Source of the DNA: Microtetraspora niveoalba
Lineage (GTDB): Bacteria > Actinomycetota > Actinomycetes > Streptosporangiales > Streptosporangiaceae
Direction of reading: 5' to 3'
DNA: 62,744 nt
Assembly (NCBI RefSeq): GCF_001570405.1
Contig: NZ_BBYM01000003.1
Span: 1-62,744 of the forward strand
Below, in pieces: positions 18,161 through 26,763 of the stretch. Made by a program: the position numbers and the translations under genes. Under the pieces are notes generated by a model. The model made no database searches. It was not told the DNA's origin and saw only the letters and a program-made list of their open reading frames with translations. Positions within the stretch are counted from its first letter, which is position 1. Every line of letters begins with the position of its first letter.

Positions 18161-19492
18161 GTGTTCGAGTCAGTTCTTGTCGCCAACCGAGGCGAAATCG
18201 CCCGGCGGGTCATCCGTACGGTCAGGCGGATGGGGCTGCGCGCGATCGCGGTCCATTCGGAGGCCGACGCGGACCTCCCGTTCGTGCGGGAGGCGGACGA
18301 GGCCGTGCTGCTCGGCCCGGCGAGTCCCGCGCAGAGCTATCTGGACGTGGAGAAGGTCCTCGACGCCGCCCGCAAGTCGGGCGCGGCGGCCGTCCACCCC
18401 GGCTACGGCTTCCTCTCGGAGAACGCGGACTTCGCCCGTGCCGTCATCGAGGCGGGCATGGTGTGGATCGGCCCGGCTCCCGAGGCGATCGTCCAGATGG
18501 GCGACAAGATCAACGCCAGGAACCTGATGGAGAACGCCGGTGTCCCGGTCGCCGCGGGCACCCGCGAGCCGGTGAGCACCCTGGCGGACGCCGTACGCGC
18601 GGCCGACGAGATCGGCTACCCGCTGATGGTCAAGACCGCGGGAGGCGGCGGCGGGATCGGCATGGGCGTCGCGTACGACGAGAAGTCCCTGGCCAAGGCG
18701 TTCGAGCAGGCGTCCAGGGCGGCCGCCCGGTTCGGAGGCGGCGCGGCGATCCTGCTGGAGCGCTACATCCAGCGGGCCCGCCACGTCGAGGTGCAGATCC
18801 TCGGCCTGGCCGACGGCACGGTGGTCGCGCTGGGCGAGCGCGACTGCTCGGTGCAGCGGCGGCACCAGAAGGTCGTGGAGGAGAGCCCGTCCCCCGGCAT
18901 CACGCCCGAGCTGCGCGAGCGCATGCTGGCGGCGGCCGTGCGCGCGGGCGAGGCGGTCGGCTATCGCGGCGCCGGCACGGTCGAGTGCCTGGTGGACGTG
19001 GACCGGCAGGACTTCGTGTTCCTGGAGATGAACACCCGGCTCCAGGTGGAGCATCCGGTGACCGAGCTGGTGACCGGGGCCGACCTGGTCGAGCACCAGC
19101 TCCGCATCGCGGCCGGCGAGGTCTACCCCGTCGAGGTCGCCCCGAGCGGGCACGCGATCGAGTTCCGGGTCTACGCCGAGGATCCCAAGCGCTTCTTCCC
19201 CGGACCTGGGAAGATCGCAGTCTGGGAGGAGCCGTCCGGCGAAGGAGTGCGGGTCGATTCCGGATATGTCGCGGCAAACACCGTCACTCCGTTCTACGAT
19301 CCGCTGATGGCCAAGCTCTGCGTCCACGGCGCCACCCGCGCCGAGGCGCTGGAGCGCGCCCGCGCGGCCGTCGCGGCGTTCCGGGTCGAGGGGCCGAAGA
19401 ACAACCTGCCCTTCTGTGCGGAGCTGCTGGACCACCCCGAGTTCGCGAGCGGGGACTACGACACCGGCCTGGTGTCCCGTATGCGGTCATGA
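18161..19492 (+). CDS. Biotin carboxylase (AccC-type)
   Basis: 443 residues covering only the biotin carboxylase module of acyl-CoA carboxylases: N-terminal VLVANRGEIARRVIRT, ATP-grasp loop KTAGGGGGIGMG, the ERDCSVQRRHQKVVEE block, and the catalytic region FLEMNTRLQVEHPVTELVTG. No BCCP domain is attached. The GTG at 18161 begins the family N-terminus FESVLVANRGE. The free biotinyl protein 115 bp downstream is a plausible carboxyl carrier, although no carboxyltransferase gene is in the window. Confidence 0.93.
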   Translation: MFESVLVANRGEIARRVIRTVRRMGLRAIAVHSEADADLPFVREADEAVLLGPASPAQSYLDVEKVLDAARKSGAAAVHPGYGFLSENADFARAVIEAGMVWIGPAPEAIVQMGDKINARNLMENAGVPVAAGTREPVSTLADAVRAADEIGYPLMVKTAGGGGGIGMGVAYDEKSLAKAFEQASRAAARFGGGAAILLERYIQRARHVEVQILGLADGTVVALGERDCSVQRRHQKVVEESPSPGITPELRERMLAAAVRAGEAVGYRGAGTVECLVDVDRQDFVFLEMNTRLQVEHPVTELVTGADLVEHQLRIAAGEVYPVEVAPSGHAIEFRVYAEDPKRFFPGPGKIAVWEEPSGEGVRVDSGYVAANTVTPFYDPLMAKLCVHGATRAEALERARAAVAAFRVEGPKNNLPFCAELLDHPEFASGDYDTGLVSRMRS

Positions 19493-19607
19493 GCACGCGA
19501 TCATGACACGGCGGTCATGGCGCGGCGGGTCTGGCCGTGCCTGACGACGCCGGCCCCGGCGGGCCGGCGAGCGGACCGCCGAGTGGAACGACTGAAGAGG
19601 AGTTGTG

Positions 19608-19820
19608 GTGGCCGAAGTACGCGCCGAGATGGTGGCGAACGTCTGGAAGATCGTCGTCGGTGAGGGCGACACCGTCAACGAGGGCGACACGCTCGTCATC
19701 CTCGAGTCGATGAAGATGGAGATCCCGGTCGTCGCCGAGGACGCGGGCGTCGTTGCCCAGATCAAGGTCGCCGAGGGCGACGTCATCCAGGAGGGCGACC
19801 TGATCGCCGTCATCGAGTAG
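19608..19820 (+). CDS. Stand-alone biotinyl-domain protein (TB7.3-like)
   Basis: A 70-residue protein consisting of just one biotinyl/lipoyl domain. The biotin attachment site is LESMKMEIPV, with Lys in Met-Lys-Met. The remainder (VRAEMVANVWKIVVGEGD, GDVIQEGDLIAVI) matches M. tuberculosis TB7.3 (Rv3221c), which is 71 residues and, as I recall, also sits next to sigH and PdtaS. GTG 19608 is five bases after GAGGAG and is preferred to GTG 19605. It likely serves as the carboxyl carrier for the adjacent carboxylase, but TB7.3's partner enzyme is not settled. Confidence 0.9.
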   Translation: MAEVRAEMVANVWKIVVGEGDTVNEGDTLVILESMKMEIPVVAEDAGVVAQIKVAEGDVIQEGDLIAVIE

Positions 19821-19912
19821 ACCCCCGCGGCGGAGCCGGCGCGGGGCCTCGGGGCCGGGGCCGGCCGGATCAGGACGGTGTGAGGAGTCGCGCAGAGGGG
19901 CGGCGCGGGCGG

Positions 19913-20290
19913 TCAGAGTGCCCCGAGGAACCGCTCCCGGTCGACGACCACCCGCTCGATCCTCCCGACGGCGACCACCCGTCCGGTCTTGTCGACCGCG
20001 GTGATGGCGAAGCCCAGCCGCCTGCCGTCCACATCGGTCAGCTCGGCGGAGATCTCGACGTGCATGCCGACGGGGCTCGGTGCCCGATGCTCGAGCTCGA
20101 CGCGTGTCCCCACCGACGTCTGGCCCGGCTCCAGGTAGCGCTGGACGGCCTTGACGGTGACCCCTTCGGCGAAGGAGAGCAGCCGCGGCGTGCCCAGGAC
20201 GGGCACGTCCCCGCTGCCGACCCTGATCGCGGTGTCCTCGCGCTCCACCATGATGAGGACGTTGGCGCGCAGGCCAGGAGCTAGCGTCAT
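19913..20290 (-). CDS. Hotdog thioesterase, fluoroacetyl-CoA thioesterase-like (FlK fold)
   Basis: 125 residues. The sequence VLGTPRLLSFAEGVTVKAVQ followed by TSVGTRVELEHRAPSPVG and VDGRRLGFAITAVDKTGRVV is typical of the FlK-like (thioesterase_FlK) hotdog family, with the conserved Glu in FAEG and His in EHRAP. ATG 20290 is preferred to the ATG at 20461 because the family begins at about this point. It is minus-strand and divergent from the PASTA kinase; substrate unknown. Confidence 0.78.
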   Translation of the reverse strand: MTLAPGLRANVLIMVEREDTAIRVGSGDVPVLGTPRLLSFAEGVTVKAVQRYLEPGQTSVGTRVELEHRAPSPVGMHVEISAELTDVDGRRLGFAITAVDKTGRVVAVGRIERVVVDRERFLGAL

Positions 20291-20575
20291 GTTTTCCAGC
20301 CTAGTAGTCGTACGCTCGGAGGCCGTGAGCGTGTTCTGCCACCATTGTGGTGGGCCGTCCGGTGCGGGGGACACCCCGTCCGCGTCGCCGCCGGAGCTCG
20401 GTGCGGCGGTGCGGGTGAACCCGCGCGGGTGGTCCGAACGTTGTGCTGAGCATGGGATCACCGGCGCGTAGGCTCCTGCCCGACATGCGGGCTTCCGTGA
20501 TCAGGGCGTGACATTCCCGAGACACGCGTCTGCTTTGTTGGACAACTCCGGGGAACTTGAGGGGGTATTGGGCAC

Positions 20576-22294
20576 ATGGTGGCCCAGGGGATGACGCTGG
20601 CGGGGCGCTACCGCTTGGACGCCCGGCTCGGCGCCGGCGGCATGGGCGAGGTGTGGCGCGGTGAGGACATGGTTCTCGCGCGCACCGTCGCCGTCAAGGT
20701 GCTGCTCCCCGGCAGGCTCGACGACCCCGGCTTCGCCGTCCGCTTCCAGGGTGAGGCCCGGGCGATGGCGACCGTCAACCACCCCGGCGTGGTCGACGTG
20801 TACGACTACGGCGTGACCGAGGTCCCCGGCGACGGGCCGACGGCGTACCTCGTGATGAAGTTCGTGGACGGCGAGCCGCTCGACCGGCTGCTGACCCGCC
20901 TCGGCCGGATCGGCCCCGAGCCGGCGATGGAGCTGATCGCCCAGGCCGCCGCCGCCCTGCACGCCGTACACGAGCGCGGCATCGTCCACCGGGACGTCAA
21001 GCCGGGCAACCTCCTCGTCCGCTCGGACGGCACGCTCGTGCTCACCGACTTCGGCATCGCCCGCGCCGACTCGGCGAGCCGCCTCACCGACGCGGGCATG
21101 GTGCTCGGCACCGCCGCGTACTGCGCTCCGGAGCAGGCCGAGGGGCAGCCCGTCACGCCCGCGGTGGACGTCTACGCCCTCGGGGTCGTGGCGTACGAGT
21201 GCCTGGCGGGGCGGCGGCCCTTCGACGGCGAGTCTCCGGTGGCGATCGCGCTCCAGCACATCCGCGACGAGCCGCCGCCGCTGCCGCCGGACGTGCCCCC
21301 GGCCGTGCGCATGGTGGTGGAGCGGGCGCTGCTCAAGGACCCGGCCCGGCGCTGGCCGGACGCGGCGGCGATGAGCGAGGCCGCCCGCAGGTCGGTCCTG
21401 CCCGCGTCGCGGCAGCCCGCGCCTCAGCAGTTCCCGCACCCCGCCGACACCGGTGCGCCCCCAGCAGGCCCCGACTTCGGCGCGCAGACGGGGGGATACG
21501 CGCCGGCGACCGGCGGGTACGCCCCCGCCACCGGCGGATACGGGCCGCCGACGGGGGGATACGGGCCGCCGACGGGAGGATACGCCTCGTCCGACTACCC
21601 CACACAGGCGGATCACGCGTACGACGCCGAGGTGTGGGAGGACAGGCAGCCGACCCCGGGGACGGCCACCGCGGCGAGCACGCCGGGGCCGAGGGGCTCG
21701 CGCCGCAGGAAGGGCAGGAAGGCGCCGATCGCCGCGGGAGCGGCCGGACTCGCCGTCTTCGCCGGGCTCGCGGCGCTCGGCATCAACGCCCTCGCGGCCT
21801 CCGGGGACGAGCAGTCCGGCAACATCCCGAGCACCTCCCTGGATGTGACGACGCCGCCGCCGAAGCACAGCCCGTCGCCGAGCAGGACCAGGATCCGCAC
21901 GAGCCCGACACCGAACGCCCAGCCTCCGCAGCCGAGCGCCACCACCCGGCCGCCGCGTCACTCGCCGTCGCCGTCGCCGTCGCCGACCCCCTCGCCCAGC
22001 CCCAGCGAGAGCGACGAACCGATGGAGAAGGTGCCCTCGGTCATCGGGCTGACCGAGGAGAAGGCGAAGGCCAAGCTGATGGGCCTCGGGTTCAAGGTCA
22101 AGGTGAGCGTCGCCGGAGGCACCGGGATGTGCACCAAGGTCACCGCCCAGGACCCGAAGGGCGGGGAGGAGGCGCCCGAGGGCGCCACGCTCAAGATCGT
22201 CGTCGCCAAGATCGCTTGCGCGGAGCCGAGCCCGAGCCCGTCGCCCAGCGCGTCGCCCTCACCCTCCCCGGACCCCAGCCCCTCGCCGCACTAG
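20576..22294 (+). CDS. Ser/Thr protein kinase with a single PASTA domain (PknB type)
   Basis: 572 residues. The N-terminal Hanks kinase has the Gly loop GAGGMGEVWRGED, the Lys in VAVKVLL, HRDVKPGNLL and DFG. A linker with five GGY(A/G)P(A/P)TGGY repeats (about 305-340) follows, then one membrane segment (about 385-405), a Pro/Ser/Thr-rich spacer, and one extracellular PASTA domain (about 485-550: EKVPSVIGLTEEKAKAKLMG). A second Ser-Pro-rich tail ends the protein. PknB usually has three or four PASTA domains, so this is a short-sensor version. Its stop overlaps by four bases the end of the convergent ThDP gene. Confidence 0.93.
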   Translation: MVAQGMTLAGRYRLDARLGAGGMGEVWRGEDMVLARTVAVKVLLPGRLDDPGFAVRFQGEARAMATVNHPGVVDVYDYGVTEVPGDGPTAYLVMKFVDGEPLDRLLTRLGRIGPEPAMELIAQAAAALHAVHERGIVHRDVKPGNLLVRSDGTLVLTDFGIARADSASRLTDAGMVLGTAAYCAPEQAEGQPVTPAVDVYALGVVAYECLAGRRPFDGESPVAIALQHIRDEPPPLPPDVPPAVRMVVERALLKDPARRWPDAAAMSEAARRSVLPASRQPAPQQFPHPADTGAPPAGPDFGAQTGGYAPATGGYAPATGGYGPPTGGYGPPTGGYASSDYPTQADHAYDAEVWEDRQPTPGTATAASTPGPRGSRRRKGRKAPIAAGAAGLAVFAGLAALGINALAASGDEQSGNIPSTSLDVTTPPPKHSPSPSRTRIRTSPTPNAQPPQPSATTRPPRHSPSPSPSPTPSPSPSESDEPMEKVPSVIGLTEEKAKAKLMGLGFKVKVSVAGGTGMCTKVTAQDPKGGEEAPEGATLKIVVAKIACAEPSPSPSPSASPSPSPDPSPSPH

Positions 22295-23940
22295 ACGCCG
22301 GTCGTGTTGCGCGGGTAGGCGACCGCGGGGTCGGTGGCGATGTTCACCATGTACGGCACGCCCGAGTCGAACGCCCGCCGCAGCGCCGGCCCGATCTCCG
22401 ACGGCGACGTCACCAGCTCGCCGCCCCCGCCGAGCGCGGTGACGACCTGGTCGTACCGGCACTGCGGCTGGAGCTCGGCGGCCACGTCATAGCCGTACAG
22501 GAGCTGCATGGGGTGCTTCTCCAGGCCCCACATGCCGTTGTTGCCGCAGATCATGACGACCGGCAGCTTGTGCCTGACCAGCGTGTCCACGTCCATCAGG
22601 GAGAATCCGGCGGCGCCGTCGCCGAGGAGCAGCACGACCTGCGAGGAGGGCCGGGCGAGCCGGGCGGCGATCGAGTAGCCGAGGCCCGTCCCCAGGCACC
22701 CGTACGGGCCGGGGTCGAGCCAGTTGCCCGGGTTGCGCGGCTCGACGTACTTGCCGGCGTAGGACACGAAGTCGCCGCCGTCGCCGATGACCACGGCGTC
22801 GTCGGCGAGGATCCGGCCGAGCTCGCCGTAGATGCGCATGGGGTGGATCGGGTCGGCGTCGGAGGAGAGCAGCTCGGCGTCCCCGGCGATCGCCGCGGCG
22901 GCCGCCTCGGCCAGCTTCGACACCCACGGCGCGTACGCCTTCGGGGCGACGCCGGCGGTCGAGCAGGCGGCGGTCAGGCCCCAGAAGGTGAGGGACAGGT
23001 CGCCGGCGGCGGAGGCGGCGAGGCCCGTGTGCGTGGCGAGCTGCGAGGCGGCGTCGGCGATGTGCACGACCTTGGCGAGCGGAGCGCCGTCCTTACCGCC
23101 GAACCAGCCGTACCCGAGGCGGAAGTCGAGCGGCGTGCCGACCACGATGACCAGGTCGGCCTGGCTGAACGCGAGCCCTCTGGCCCGGGTGACGAGCAGC
23201 TCGTGCCCGGCGGGGAGGATGCCCCGGCCCTGGCCGTTGGGGATGACCGGCAGGCGGTACTCCTCGGCGAAGTCCCGCGCGGCCTCCTCGGCGCGGTCCA
23301 TCCACACGTCGGAACCGAGCACCAGGACGGGCCGCTCGGCGGCGGCGATCAGCTTGGCGATGTCCGCGAGCGCGTCGGTGTCGGGTTCGAGCGGTGACGG
23401 CGAGAGCGTCTCGGTGGCCCGCTCGGGCGACGGCGCGAACAGGTGGTCCATGTAGAAGTCGACGAAGACCGGGCCGCGGTGCGGGGCGAGCGCCGTGCGG
23501 AAGGCCATCTCGACGTCCTGGCCGATCGTCTCCGCGCCGGAGCCGGTGAAGGCGAGCTTGGTGATGGACTCGAACAGCGGCGGGTGGTCCATCTCCTGGA
23601 GCGCGCCGGAGCCCCAGCGGGACTGCGGAGCCCGGCCGCCCATCACGACGACGGGGGAGCCGTTGAAGTGGGCCGTGGCGACGCCGGAGACGCCGTTGGT
23701 GATGCCGGGCCCGGCGGTCAGCACCGCGAGGCCGGGGCCCCGGGTGAGGCGCGCGGTCGCCTCGGCCGCGAAGACGGCGCTCTGCTCGTGCCGGACGTCG
23801 AGGATGCGCATGCCCTCGTGCACCGCGCCGTCGTACAGGGGGAAGACGTGCCCCCCGGACAGCGTGAACATCGTCTCGACGCCATAGGCCTTGGAAACGG
23901 CGACCGCGATGTCGCCCGCGTGCTTCGCTGCTGACTCCAT
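22291..23940 (-). CDS. Thiamine-diphosphate enzyme, acetolactate-synthase-like
   Basis: 549 residues with the three-domain ThDP fold: N-terminal pyrimidine-binding part with the catalytic Glu (DVRHEQSAVFAAEATAR), central domain, and C-terminal GDGAAGFSLMDVDTLVR with MICGNN, the GDG-x~26-NN cofactor motif. Sequence style is that of the acetolactate synthase/oxalyl-CoA decarboxylase group, but there is no regulatory ilvN neighbour and it is not in an ilv operon, so it is more likely a paralogue with a different alpha-keto substrate. The start is ATG 23940; the end converges with the PASTA kinase. Confidence 0.85.
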   Translation of the reverse strand: MESAAKHAGDIAVAVSKAYGVETMFTLSGGHVFPLYDGAVHEGMRILDVRHEQSAVFAAEATARLTRGPGLAVLTAGPGITNGVSGVATAHFNGSPVVVMGGRAPQSRWGSGALQEMDHPPLFESITKLAFTGSGAETIGQDVEMAFRTALAPHRGPVFVDFYMDHLFAPSPERATETLSPSPLEPDTDALADIAKLIAAAERPVLVLGSDVWMDRAEEAARDFAEEYRLPVIPNGQGRGILPAGHELLVTRARGLAFSQADLVIVVGTPLDFRLGYGWFGGKDGAPLAKVVHIADAASQLATHTGLAASAAGDLSLTFWGLTAACSTAGVAPKAYAPWVSKLAEAAAAAIAGDAELLSSDADPIHPMRIYGELGRILADDAVVIGDGGDFVSYAGKYVEPRNPGNWLDPGPYGCLGTGLGYSIAARLARPSSQVVLLLGDGAAGFSLMDVDTLVRHKLPVVMICGNNGMWGLEKHPMQLLYGYDVAAELQPQCRYDQVVTALGGGGELVTSPSEIGPALRRAFDSGVPYMVNIATDPAVAYPRNTTGV

Positions 23941-24039
23941 GCCGGGAACCTACCAGCCAGTCACATAGGGGGATAGATGAGTCGCCCCTGCCCGCGGAGC
24001 GGCGGATCTACACCTCGACGCGGTGATCCGGGCGGTGCG

Positions 24040-24762
24040 TCAGAGGGGGAGTCCGAGGGTCGATCGGAACCGGGCCGGGTCGAAGCCGCCGCCCAGCGTG
24101 GGGCCGATCCCCGCCCTCGCCGCGTGGGCGAAAGCCGTACGGTCGAGCGACCCCGCGCCCTCGGGCAGCGCGCCCGCGAGGGGCCGGGCGGCGAGCATCT
24201 CCAGGTCGCCGACATTGTGGCGCTCGGCGAGCCCTGGCTCGGCGGGCCAGGAGCCGACGACCACCCCGGCCGGCTCGACGCCGCGCGCCGCCATCACCTC
24301 CAGGGTCAGCGCCGTGTGGTTCAGCGTCCCGAGCCCGGCGCGCGCGACCACGAGCACCGGGGCGCGCAGCAGGTGCGCCAGGTCCGCCAGCGTCGAGCCG
24401 TCCTCGTCGAAGCGGACGAGCAGGCCGCCCGCGCCCTCCACGATCACCAGCCGGTGCGACTCGGCGATCTCGCGGATCCGCTCGGCCGACTCGGTCAGGG
24501 AGACCGGCGGCAGGCCCGCGTCGCGCGCCGCCGCGGCGGGGGAGAGCGCGGCGGGGAAGCGGGCGAACTCGAACGTCGTCGTGACGCCCGAGAGCCGGAT
24601 GACCTCGTCGAGGTCGCCCGGCTCGCCCGGGGCCACGCCGGTCTGCGCCGGTTTCACCACCGCGACCGCCGCCCCGCGCTCCCGCGCCAGTGCGGCCACC
24701 GCCGCGGTGACCACCGTCTTCCCCACGCCGGTGTCGGTGCCGGTGACAAGCAGGATGCTCAT
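24040..24762 (-). CDS. bioD: Dethiobiotin synthetase BioD
   Basis: ATP-dependent carboxylase that closes the ureido ring of dethiobiotin. N-terminal P-loop MSILLVTGTDTGVGKTVVTA, then KPAQTG and VIVEGAGGLLVRFDEDGSTL are the conserved blocks. 240 residues, normal. It is the last gene of a minus-strand trio bioF-gntR-bioD, ten bases after gntR. No bioA or bioB is in the window, so dethiobiotin would be made here from precursors made elsewhere. Confidence 0.93.
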   Translation of the reverse strand: MSILLVTGTDTGVGKTVVTAAVAALARERGAAVAVVKPAQTGVAPGEPGDLDEVIRLSGVTTTFEFARFPAALSPAAAARDAGLPPVSLTESAERIREIAESHRLVIVEGAGGLLVRFDEDGSTLADLAHLLRAPVLVVARAGLGTLNHTALTLEVMAARGVEPAGVVVGSWPAEPGLAERHNVGDLEMLAARPLAGALPEGAGSLDRTAFAHAARAGIGPTLGGGFDPARFRSTLGLPL

Positions 24763-24771
24763 CAGGCAACC

Positions 24772-25506
24772 CTAGGGGCTGGGCCTGCGCAGACGCGTGA
24801 CGAACTTGTAGCGGTCGCCGCGATAGAGCGACTGGGCGTACTCCACCGGATGGCCGTCCGCGTCGAAGGCGTGCCGGGTGAGCAGCAGCATCGGCAGCCC
24901 CACGTCCACGCCGAGCACCTGGGCGTCGTACGGCGTGGCGAGGACGGTCTCGATGACCTCCTCGGCGTCGGTCAGCCGCACGTTGTAGGCGTTGTGCAGC
25001 GTCTCGTACAACGACGAGTGGGCCTCGAGCTCCCGCCGCAGCCGCGGGAACCTGCGGGCGGACAGGTGCGTGGTGTCGATCGACATCGGCTCGCCGTTGG
25101 CCAGGCGCAGGCGGTGGATGCGCAGCACCCGCCCGCCCGGATTGATCGCCAGGCGTCGGCCGAGCTGCTCGTCCGCCGTGATGTAGCTGATGTCCAGGAT
25201 CTTGGTGTCGGGTTCGAGGCCCACGGTCCGCAGGTCCCCGGTGTACGACGTGAGCTGGAGCACCTGGGCGACCTTGGGCTGCGCGACGAACGTGCCCTTG
25301 CCCTGGATGCGCAGCAGGCGGCCCTCGACCACCAGCTCGGACAGCGCCTGGCGCACGGTCGTCCTGGACGTGACGAACCGTACGGCGAGCGTACGCTCGG
25401 GCGGCAGCGCGCTGCCGGGAGGCAGACTCTTGGTGAGCTCCAGCAGGCTCCGCTTGACGTCGTAGTACTTGGGGACTCTCGGCGCGTCCTCGGTCAGCTC
25501 GGTCAC
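24772..25506 (-). CDS. GntR-family regulator with UTRA domain
   Basis: 244 residues: winged-helix GntR domain (about 10-75: [49 protein letters not shown]) and a UTRA/HutC effector domain (about 95-240: [21 protein letters not shown] and [20 protein letters not shown]). It sits between bioF and bioD with a four-base overlap to bioF, so it may control this biotin cluster, although most UTRA regulators bind sugars or amino acid derivatives. It is not BirA and not BioR in sequence. Confidence 0.88.
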   Translation of the reverse strand: MTELTEDAPRVPKYYDVKRSLLELTKSLPPGSALPPERTLAVRFVTSRTTVRQALSELVVEGRLLRIQGKGTFVAQPKVAQVLQLTSYTGDLRTVGLEPDTKILDISYITADEQLGRRLAINPGGRVLRIHRLRLANGEPMSIDTTHLSARRFPRLRRELEAHSSLYETLHNAYNVRLTDAEEVIETVLATPYDAQVLGVDVGLPMLLLTRHAFDADGHPVEYAQSLYRGDRYKFVTRLRRPSP

Positions 25507-26696
25507 GATGCCTCCCTCACGACGTCGTCGATGGTTCGCCGGTTCACTTGCCCACCTTCCGTTTCGGCCACGGCGGTGAGCGCCCGCCTGATCACCGCGA
25601 GGTCATCGGACCCCAGATTGGCCCGAGCGGTCAACCTCAGACAAGACCTCCCATGGGGCACCGATGGTGGGCGGAAGCATCCCACGCGCACGCCGAGTTC
25701 CGCACACAGGGTCGCCGCCGAGACCGCCGCCCCGGGCGGGCCGAGCACGACGGGGACCACGGCGGCGGCCGGCTCGGCCGTCTCCAGGCCGAGCTCGTGT
25801 ACCGTCCCGGCGAGCGCCCGCGCGATCGACGACGCGCGTTCGGGCAGCTCAGGATGCTCCTCCAGGAGCTCGACGGCCCGCAGCGCGGCGGCCGCGCTGG
25901 CGGGGGCGAGCCCGGTGTCGAAGATGAACGACCGCCCCGTGTCGACCAGCGTCCCGACCACCTCGGGGGCGCCGAGCACCGCCCCGCCCTGAGACGCGAG
26001 CGACTTGGAAAGCGTGACGGTTCTCACAATATGAGGATCCCCCGCGAGTCCGGCCGCGTGCACCGCGCCCCGGCCCGACTCCCCGACCACACCGAGGGAG
26101 TGCGCCTCGTCCACCACCAGGAGGGCGCCGTGCCGTACGGCGGCCGCGTGCAGGGCGGGAAGCGGCGCGAGATCGCCGTCCACGGAGAAGACGGCGTCGG
26201 TGACGACGACGGCGTTCTCCTCGTCGCGCTCGCGCAGCGCCGCCTCCATGGCCGCCACGTCGCCGTGGGGTGTGACCACCACCCGGGCGCGGGACAGGCG
26301 GCACGCGTCGACGATGGACGCGTGGTTGCCCGCGTCGGACACCACCAGGCCGCCGCGGGCGAGCGCCGCGACGGCGGCCAGGTTCGCCAGGTAGCCCGAG
26401 GAGAACACGAGGGCGCCCGCGGCCCCGGTGAAGGCGGCGAGCCGGGCCTCCAGCTCCGCGTGCAGCAATGTCGAGCCCGTCACCAGCCGCGAGCCGGTCG
26501 AGCCGGTGCCCCACTCCTCCACGGCGCGTACGGCCGCCTCGGCCAGCCGGGCGTCCCTGGACAGGCCGAGATAGTCGTTGGAGGCCAGGTCGATCAGTCC
26601 GTCGTGGTCGGGCGTGCGCGGGCGCAGGGTGCGCCGCAGACCGGCCGCCTCCCTGTCGGCGGCGGCCGCGCGCAGTCTGTCGAGTGGCCTACTCAT
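25503..26696 (-). CDS. bioF: 8-amino-7-oxononanoate synthase BioF
   Basis: PLP enzyme making the first biotin-specific intermediate from pimeloyl thioester and alanine. The block [13 protein letters not shown] near residue 40, the GSRLVTG region, [16 protein letters not shown] and the PLP Lys in [11 protein letters not shown] are present. ATG 26696 gives 397 residues; the open frame upstream overlaps the divergent sensor kinase and is not needed. It is first in the bioF-gntR-bioD unit. Confidence 0.93.
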   Translation of the reverse strand: MSRPLDRLRAAAADREAAGLRRTLRPRTPDHDGLIDLASNDYLGLSRDARLAEAAVRAVEEWGTGSTGSRLVTGSTLLHAELEARLAAFTGAAGALVFSSGYLANLAAVAALARGGLVVSDAGNHASIVDACRLSRARVVVTPHGDVAAMEAALRERDEENAVVVTDAVFSVDGDLAPLPALHAAAVRHGALLVVDEAHSLGVVGESGRGAVHAAGLAGDPHIVRTVTLSKSLASQGGAVLGAPEVVGTLVDTGRSFIFDTGLAPASAAAALRAVELLEEHPELPERASSIARALAGTVHELGLETAEPAAAVVPVVLGPPGAAVSAATLCAELGVRVGCFRPPSVPHGRSCLRLTARANLGSDDLAVIRRALTAVAETEGGQVNRRTIDDVVREAS

Positions 26697-26763
26697 GGGT
26701 GCATCTTTGCAGGTCGGACGGGTGGATTCGCTTTCGGGCCGGTTCGGGACGCATGATGCAGTG

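Noticed and set aside
15055-18213. 1052-residue minus frame across the HD-domain genes
   Set aside because: Arg/His/Gly-rich shadow without start site or domain, opposite two well-supported membrane proteins.
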